DNA of 64,000 nt from Microdochium bolleyi (lineage: Eukaryota > Ascomycota > Sordariomycetes > Xylariales > Microdochiaceae). Under the pieces are notes generated by a model. That model worked only from the letters and a program-made list of their open reading frames with translations, had not been told where the DNA came from and made no database searches. The position numbers and the translations under genes were made by a program. The first letter of the stretch is position 1. Every line of letters starts with the position of its first letter. The DNA is taken from contig KQ964247.1 in assembly GCA_001566295.1 (NCBI GenBank), positions 2,790,001-2,854,000 on the forward strand. Direction: 5' to 3'. This document shows, one piece after another, positions 57,034 to 64,000 of the stretch.

Positions 57034-58667
57034 ATGCGGTCCACAGTCCTCGCGGGTTGCCGCCCGCAGGTGGCGGGCATAGCGAGACTCCTCCGCGGCT
57101 CAACGTCGCAATGCACCATGCGATCATTCTCAGGGACAAATCACCAACGGCAACAATTCGACCCCAGCAGCCCATCGTCGTCACCAATAGACGGCAGCAA
57201 CAGCAGCAGCAGTAGCAATGCCGGAGGCGGCATCGACCTCAGCACCCTGACCAATGATTCGGTCGTCTTCTCAGGGATCCAGCCGACGGGCGTACCGCAC
57301 ATTGGCAACTATTTTGGCGCGCTGCGGCAGTGGAAGAGGATGCAGGACGCAGCTCCGGCGGGCGCGAAGCTCTTCTTCTGCATCGTCGACTGGCACGCCA
57401 TCACCATGCCTCAGGACGCGCACATCCTGCGGCAGAAGAAGGCCGAGATGTTTGCGGCGCTCATGGCGATCGGGTTGGACCCGAAGAGGTCGACTATTTT
57501 CTACCAGTCCGAGGTATGTATACGTACTGTAGGATGACCATGCAGCCTGGTCGCCGTACCCTTGAAGTTGTGAGAATCAGGATGTACTGACATCAATCGC
57601 CAGGTCCGGGCACATACTGAACTCATGTGGATTCTCAGTTGCACGGCATCGATGGGCTATCTCAACAGGATGACCCAGTGGAAGGTATGTCTCTGGCTGG
57701 AGTCCCTGAAGTCGGCAGCTACTGGCTTGCACTTTTACTGTATGCAACAAACTCACCATGGCCCCCTCTCCAACAGAGCAAGATGCATCTCGACGACGAC
57801 GCCAAGGGCCTTGACCACGACGTCGCCCAGAGGCTCAAGCTGGGGCTCTTCTCGTACCCGGTGCTGCAGGCCGCCGACATCCTCGTCCACCGCGCCACGC
57901 ACGTCCCCGTGGGCGAGGACCAGAAGCAGCACCTCGAGTTCTCGCGCGAGTGCGTGTCCAACTTCAACCACACGTATAACACAAAGTGCCTCGTCTTTCC
58001 GCAGACGATAACCAGTGAGTTGGCCCTTTGCTCGTTTCTCCTTGGTTGCTTTCCCCTGCGCAAACATGCTCTATATATAAAGAGAATCCACCAGAAAATA
58101 CTAACAGCAAGAAAAACAGCCTCCTCACCGCGGATAATGTCCCTTCGCCACCCTAACCGCAAGATGTCCAAGTCTTCACCCGTCGAGTCCTCACGGATAG
58201 ACATCACCAACCGGCACCGGGAGATCCAGAGCCGCATCATGGGGGCCGCGACGGACTCGATGAACCGGGTGACCTGGGACCCGGAGAACCGCCCGGGCGT
58301 CGCCAACCTGCTCAGCATCCTCGCGCAGTGCGGCTACAGCGGGTCGGCGGCGGGCGGCGGCGGCGCGAGCGAGGCCGAGATCGCCGCGGGCTTCGGCCCC
58401 AACGACACCCTCAAGGACCTCAAGATGATGACGGCCGACGCGCTCCGGCTCGAGCTCGAGGGCGTGCCGGACCGGTACCACGAGGTGCTGACGTCCAAGG
58501 GCGGCAAGTACATCCAGGAGCTGCAGGACCACGGTGCGGACAGGGCGCACGCGTCGGCCAAGGAGACGATGCGGATGGTCCGCGACGCCGTGGGGCTCGG
58601 GGGCAAGAGGTTCGTCGCGAAGCTGCCGAGGACACAAGAGGAGATGAAGGAGCTGAAGGTGTGGTGA
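57034..58667 (+). CDS. MSW1: Mitochondrial tryptophanyl-tRNA synthetase
   Basis: Four exons (57034-57513, 57604-57684, 57777-58014, 58120-58667; introns 90, 92 and 105 nt) give 448 residues. An Arg-containing presequence and a poly-Ser stretch (residues about 47-62) precede the class I catalytic core: SGIQPTGVPHIGNYFGA (HIGH-type at 89-92), VRAHTELMWILSC, GEDQKQHLEFSRE and KMSKS at 281-285. These are specific to bacterial-type TrpRS. It charges mitochondrial tRNA-Trp. A short Gly/Ala insert (GGGASEAE, about residue 345) lies between the KMSKS loop and the C-terminal helices. The ATG at 57034 starts a good targeting sequence. It is convergent with the karyopherin gene, 271 bp between stops. 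Confidence 0.95.
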
Positions 58668-58938
58668 TTCGAGGCCACTATGGATTTGTGTTCGATGGGC
58701 TGTATTATATTGCAAGTGTATCATATCACAAGTGAAATCAGAGATGTGAAGGGTATGAGGACCTGGCGAGGAAACGTTCATGAGCGGCCCCGAGTAGGCG
58801 CACATGCTTGTTGTCCATTTCGCATTCTACTGGTTATGACGTGCACGCTCTGAGCTCTAGATAGGTCAATTCCTTTTGACAGCCTTTGCTCATAGCCCCG
58901 TGGCCTTTCCACAAGGACCTCGCTTCTTCGCCCGCGGA

Positions 58939-61900
58939 TCACGAAGCATACATGAAAGCCTGGCCCCTACATTCGAGCCAGAACTCGCGGACGACCTGGT
59001 TCGTCGCGCGCTGGCCCCTGAGCGCGATAATCTTTTTCACAAACAGGTCCTTCTCCTTCGCCGAGACCTTGTCGCTCGGGAATGATGGGTCCGCGAGCGC
59101 GGCCTCGAGCCACTGCCGTGCGTGTACGCTGCACGTGACCAGCTTCTTGATCGGGTCGCACAGCTTGTCCAACTCGCTCCGTGCCGCGTTGCCACCGATA
59201 TTCTGCATAAGCGCCTGGCATAGGACGGGGCCGACGTGGTTCAAGGCGCTGGTAAGCGAGGCTTGTATGTTCGGGTCTGTGGCCTTGGCTACGATGAGCG
59301 TCGCCTGGGAGCATGATGTTCGAGTCAGTAAGGAAAAGAGGACCAGTTTTCAAGCCTTGGGTTGTGGTCTTGGGTACTTACCCAGAATTCAGATGCTGCA
59401 GCTTTCGGGAGCGGTTCGCTGCCCTTGAGCAGCTTCAAAGCAAACTCGAAGATGAACTCGAGGGACTCTGGCGATTGTGACATGACTACCTCAGGCCGCT
59501 GGACGATCGCCTTCTGGACGAGTTCAACGCCATATTGAGCGAGCTCAGGATCGTCTTCGGAGGCTGTGAAATGGGATGAGTGATCTGACGACACAAGTTG
59601 AGGCAGCACACTTACCATTCAGTCGATGCAAGCAACCCAAGGTCCACTGCAGTAGTTGCTGCAAAGCGGACTCTACGTCCCCCTTGCTGTTGTTGCCATG
59701 GTGTAGCGAACTCAAGAAGGCAGAGGCTGTGTTCACCACGGCTGAGATTCGATTCCGCCAAGTGCTGGTGAGGAATTCAGTCACCATCTGTGGCGGGAAC
59801 ACAAAAGGCCCCGGTTCCGTCTCTGGAAATCCTGTTCGTAAAATAGCGCAGAGAACATCGACAGCTTCTACGCTATAGGAGAACGCGTCTTTGAGTTGTG
59901 CCAAAACACCCTACAGGATCGTCAGCTGGTGTGAAAAACGCGTCTCGTAGTGAGACCGTGTTGTAGAGCGGTAGGAGAGCCAACTCGAATAGCGTCTCGA
60001 TCCAACGAGTGACAGTTCTCTGTCTCGAGACATGCTTTGCAACATACCAGGATTTCCAACTGAGTCTGCGCCAATGCCTCTGAACCAAGCTTGGGCCTTC
60101 CACCACCAGATTCATCATCGAGATCTTCAGGCTCCGACGGCGCCTGTAGGCCTTTCGCAACACTCAGCAAACATCGTAACGATCGAGTAGCGAGTAGCAC
60201 CGCAACTTCAGCCGCTGGTACCGGTCCACTGGGTAGTTCCGTGCTGTCGTAGGCACGACCGATCAACTGCGAGAAGTCAGTTGCTGCTCTGACAGTGATC
60301 TGTGTGGAGGAAGTCCGAAAGGGTCTACTCACAGGATCCTGAGGATCGACAGCTGATGTTGCATTGGCATGTAGTTGCAGAGAGGCGGTGACATCCTGGC
60401 TCACCACCATGATCAACTTCCGGAACATGTCGGCTTTTGTTTCCGGGTCAGGAATGGCCTGAACAATTGCTGCTATAGCTCCAACCACCCTCTCCTCCAC
60501 TATCGATTCCAGACCCTGACTTGATCGAAGTGATTCATATTGCCCGATGAACGCATCGAGTTCCCGACCAAGTAGCTGCCTGCATGATGAACATAGGGTA
60601 TGTATCGATTTCGAGGCGGATATGGCGAGCTGCTGATCATCCACAGCACTGAACAAGAGATTCAGCGCTGGTGCCAAGAACTGCTCATGGCGACCAAAGA
60701 ACTCGGAGTACCGCTCTATCAAGGACAGACAGGTCCTTCTTGCTCGACCGGGCACAGCGTCTCGTTGGCGCAGGAGTTCAAACAGGGGAGAGCCGAACAC
60801 CTTGATCAGAACATCATCGCAAGTGTCATCTGAAACCGAGTCAGAAAGGGCACCCAGACAAAACGTGGCAGATTCTACCTCGGTCCAATTGGTATGCTCT
60901 AGTGCCTGCATAATGTAGTCGACGAACAGTGCAACGAGAGGAGGTCCAGTGATTCCATGCACCAATTGCAAGAGGTCAGCCACGTCTCGACGTGCATCAC
61001 CGAAGCCTGCCTTCTCTGACGAGTCCCAGGTGATATATGTGCTTGTTGAGGGGTATTGGATCTTGCGCCAACTGAGGGACACTACATCCTTGACATAAGA
61101 CAGTGGAGGTTGGTCCCAGACGAGCTCGCCGGAGTACTCGATTGTCAGGGTGTCGACAAAGTTGGACCAGAACTCGAGGAGGGGAACAAAGATCTTGTCT
61201 TCGACTGCTGGGTGGCCTCCAACCTTGAGCGTGTCGACGAGGACTCGAAGAATGGACTGCGCATCGGGGTTGGTGCTGTTCGTCAACTCCGCGACACGAG
61301 ATGTGGCGAATGCGAGCATGAACAGGCCGAACTGGAGGGACTCGAACTCGAAGTCGCCCTGTCTCAAGGCTGCATAACGCCCTTCTGCCCATGGACTGAG
61401 CAAGACTGAATAGAGTATTGAGTAGTGTTCCGCTGTGAAAAAGCTTTCCCAGTCCTCCAAGGTACTGGTCAGAAGCTCCACTGAGGCCTCAAACAGCTCG
61501 TCCACTAGGAGACAATCTATTGTAGGTTTGATCAAAGTCTGCAGGGCAGCTGTGAGCGGTTGTTTCGAGATCTTCTGAGCATACGTGATCCATGAGTTCA
61601 GGCAAGAGAGCGCTTCCTGTCGAACCTGGGTACCGGTGATGCTTCCTGAAGACGCCAGGAAATTTCCTAGCAGCAATGTCACATCTTCTGCGCTCGCTAC
61701 CAAGCGTTCGTGAAGACTGATATACTTGGTGGACTTGAGATCCGTCTTGCCAGCTTCCTCGACAAGCGAGCTCGTGAACCAGATCGCTGTTAGTGCACGC
61801 TCTGCCGACAACGACCTCACCGCCTCGGCGATCTCGGCAGGGGCTTCGTCGGCAGGCTCAGTTTGACCATAACGCAAAGAGCGAATAAGATGCCCGACCG

Positions 61901-62344
61901 GGCGCTGCCACACGTGAGAATAGTGGATAAAGTGTGTCACAAGGGCTGAACACAGCTTCTTCGTGACAATTGCTGCTGAAGAGTCTTGGGTAGAGGCTGT
62001 GAGCCAGGTGACAAGCTGCTGTAGGACTGCAATGGCGTTTTCATCTGAGAGGCTGTGCTTGTAATCAGTCAAGGCACTCTTGAGGCGTTGGTCTCGTCTA
62101 GTGAGCCAGGGTTTTCATACCTCTCTGTGTTCAGCTTGACGATGATGGTGAGAGCCCCGAAAAACCTGACGCTGACAGTTGGGCGGTCTAGGAGGGCCGA
62201 GGCAAGCTGCCAACCCTCAGACGATCTCTGGACCTGCTGCAGAACTTCTTGTATCCGGGCTATGAGCTGTGGCGGGTTTGGCGAGTAGAGCTTCTCGATG
62301 AGCTGCTCGACCTCTGCGAACGAGGTTGGGGTCTGGACATCCAT
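58939..62344 (-). CDS. kap122: Importin-beta family karyopherin (Kap122/Pdr6, importin-13 type)
   Basis: Six exons (62121-62344, 60333-62052, 60048-60266, 59616-59910, 59382-59563, 58939-59304) give about 1001 residues, normal for the family. The N terminus VEQLIEKLYSPNPPQLIARI plus SSEGWQLASALLDRPTVSVRFFGALT is the Ran-binding importin-beta N domain pattern of Kap122/importin-13. The rest is helical HEAT-like repeat sequence, with GPFVFPPQMVTEFL near the C-terminal quarter. It is expected to shuttle proteins between cytoplasm and nucleus under RanGTP control; yeast Kap122 imports TFIIA subunits. The 66-nt intron 60267-60332 is frame-preserving: retaining it would give 1023 residues. Mtr10/transportin-3 is the main alternative, but the N terminus fits Kap122 better. 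Confidence 0.88.
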
Positions 62345-63466
62345 GACGGCGGAGCAGCAGTGTTCGGTCGAAGCAGGAGCTCAAGGGCAAGGCAGCGTGG
62401 CGAACATGTTGCTGGGGAGCAAGGCGAATGACATTGGCTCCAAGTGGTGCAGTTGGCACGACTTCTTGGCCTTTGATGCCTGTCGTCAGGCTGCGCGAAG
62501 AATGATTTGAGGCATCATGGTGGGGCAACTGTGCTCGTGCTTGCGTGTTTGCGCAGCAGCTTGATCAGCGGGGCCAGCGTGGGAGACACGACACAGCCGT
62601 CTAAACGTGGTCGTCGCCAGCATTCTTACAAGAAGACATGAAGTAGACGCCAGCACGAAAGATTGGGTCCTCTGGTTTTGCCCTTCCTCCTGGATAAATC
62701 CCAAACCGAGACAGTATGCGAGCCAGATTATCGCTGTCCCATGGGTGGTCTCGAGTCTGGCCGCCTCCCGAGGTCTGCCCCAACAGCCTCCCAGCCGATG
62801 TACACATTCAGTCTGAGAATTCGTCTCATAGATACCTGAGGAGTGGCCAATTACAACAAGACCTGGAGTTCTTCCGATAACTCATTGAACGAGCACCTTG
62901 TTCGTCGTCGGACATTTTCCCCGTACGCGCACGACAGCCTGTGCCGCAACGACCCGCCATGCCCGGACACCCACATTGCCATTGTGAGCTTCCTCAAGAG
63001 GAACGGTCGACGGCACGGGGCCATCGACTCCACCAGCTGTCCAGCATGTGAATGCCCGACACGGTCTTTCGAACTGCTCCGACCTGCTTCATCAATAGCC
63101 AGCTGACCAACCCATGGCTCTGTGCTTGCCTGATGTGCCCATCCGCAACTCACGACGAACAACCTCGGACTGTCCCGTACTGACATCCAAAAGGTTGTCG
63201 CCTAGGGACTAGAGCTAGCTACTTCGTTCTTGGCAGCTTACTTGTTCGCCGCGGCTGAGTTGTCTTCCCCAGTCGGGCCACACCCATTCCCCCCCACCAA
63301 ACGGACCGAGAGAGCTCCCGTTGCGACATCCCCGCGCCTGCGGTTGGAGTGGTCTCGTGCCTGTGGCGGTAGATGCAACTCTCCTGCACACCCGCGTCTG
63401 CATCCTTCCCTTCTTGGCCTGAAGGGTCCGTCTTGAGCTCCTGCTTCTGGCTACAAGTACAGGGAC
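62345..63466. promoter_or_regulatory. Divergent intergenic region, karyopherin / aminopeptidase P
   Basis: 1.1 kb between outward-facing starts. Open frames here (for example 62851-63186 minus) have no domain and conflict with the promoter roles. I see no RNA gene or repeat. Confidence 0.45.
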
Positions 63467-64000
63467 ATGCGCTCCTTACCTGGCCTCTCCTCTCTTCCCA
63501 CAGCAGTCTTGTCTCGTCGCCTCCAGAGCTCTGTCAGGCCTTTGGCATCCCCCGCGGCCTCCCCTTCGGTGCTCGCAGGTCGATCGTCCAGCCTCACTTG
63601 CAGCCGCCGCTTTCTCTGCAGCTACCCCTCAACGAGATCTGCCCCTCGTCCCCCCCTGCGAATCGGAGTTCGGTACCGGAGCGACCACGCAGCCATCGAG
63701 ATGGAGACCGTCAACACCACAGAACGGCTTGCCCACCTTCGGCGGCTCATGTCCGAGAACGGCGTCGATATCTACAGTACGACTTTCATAGCACCTGGAG
63801 TACCACGTTCTCTTGTCGTCGAGCACCACGGCTAATCACGCTTCACTCCCTTATAGTCGTCCCGTCCGAGGACAGCCACTCATCCGAATACATTGCCCCA
63901 TGCGACGGTCGTCGAACATTCATCTCTGGCTTTTCTGGCTCCGCTGGCTGTGCAGTCATCACCACGGACAAGGCAGCCTTGGCTACCGACGGTCGGTATT
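63467..64000 (+). CDS. ampp: Xaa-Pro aminopeptidase P (5' part, cut by window edge)
   Basis: Exon 1 (63467-63776) and the start of exon 2 (from 63857; 80-nt intron) are present; the gene runs off the right edge. After the splice the protein reads GVDIYIVPSEDSHSSEYIAP, then RRTFISGFSGSAGCAVITTD and ATDGRY, which is the creatinase-like N domain of aminopeptidase P. The pita-bread metallopeptidase domain with its Mn ligands must lie beyond the window. Family members remove an N-terminal residue when proline is second. The first 78 residues are an extension rich in Arg, Ser, Ala and Pro, which looks like a mitochondrial targeting sequence. The usual cytosolic start would be Met79 (63701, METVNTTERLAHLRRLM). 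Confidence 0.92.

Noticed and set aside
60300..60332. A 33-nt ultrashort intron in the karyopherin gene
   Set aside because: The same donor pairs with a better acceptor at 60267 that has a CTGAC branch site, giving an ordinary 66-nt intron. A 33-nt intron would be below the usual fungal minimum, so it is kept only as a possible alternative acceptor.

Overview
This 64 kb window is nuclear DNA of a filamentous ascomycete (Pezizomycotina, possibly Sordariomycetes; the class is only an impression). The evidence is many short spliceosomal introns (about 50-270 nt, GTRNGT donors, CTAAC/CTGAC-like branch sites, YAG acceptors), strong G/C preference at third codon positions, fungal families (Zn2Cys6 factor with fungal_trans domain, fungal bZIP, E3BP/Pdx1) and eukaryotic core genes (eL32, CSN5, an importin beta). 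I see no operons, bacterial genes, CRISPR arrays, tRNA or rRNA genes. One 30-base assembly gap (N) lies at 37499-37528.

Layout. 0.6-4.3 kb: two minus-strand metabolic genes, a flavin monooxygenase and an SMP-30/gluconolactonase-type enzyme. 4.3-14.2 kb: about 10 kb without a convincing gene. 14.2-22.4 kb: two transcription factors, a bZIP (+) and a six-exon Zn2Cys6 regulator (-), separated by 3.5 kb rich in simple repeats. 22.4-25.7 kb: mostly empty, with one possible very small gene near 25.1 kb. 25.7-32.4 kb: a head-to-head pair of probable mitochondrial genes (a TMEM223-like membrane protein and the pyruvate dehydrogenase E3-binding protein Pdx1), then a large leucine-rich-repeat protein. 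32.4-43.8 kb: a second, 11 kb gene desert containing the assembly gap. 43.8-64 kb: a dense housekeeping block with type II NADH dehydrogenase, ribosomal protein eL32, a Ydj1-type Hsp40, mitochondrial GluRS, CSN5, mitochondrial ribosomal protein uS10m, mitochondrial TrpRS, a Kap122/importin-13-type karyopherin, and the 5' end of an aminopeptidase P gene cut by the window edge.

Functional theme. Six of the fourteen confident genes are probably mitochondrial, and the aminopeptidase P has a possible targeting extension as well. Three mitochondrial-translation genes (GluRS, uS10m, TrpRS) lie within 7.2 kb on the same strand. The rest are ordinary cytosolic or nuclear housekeeping genes plus two regulators of unknown target.

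I assembled the gene models by hand from reading frames and splice signals. Exon phases were checked to add up, but no transcript or database evidence was available. Several plausible open frames begin with GTG or TTG, which I did not accept as eukaryotic starts; the first in-frame ATG was used instead. I found no clear novel system. The best leads are leader-level controls (a tiny uORF before the bZIP and an overlapping uORF plus leader intron before the LRR gene), a frame-preserving intron with a nested acceptor in the karyopherin gene, and a few codon-biased unassigned frames.
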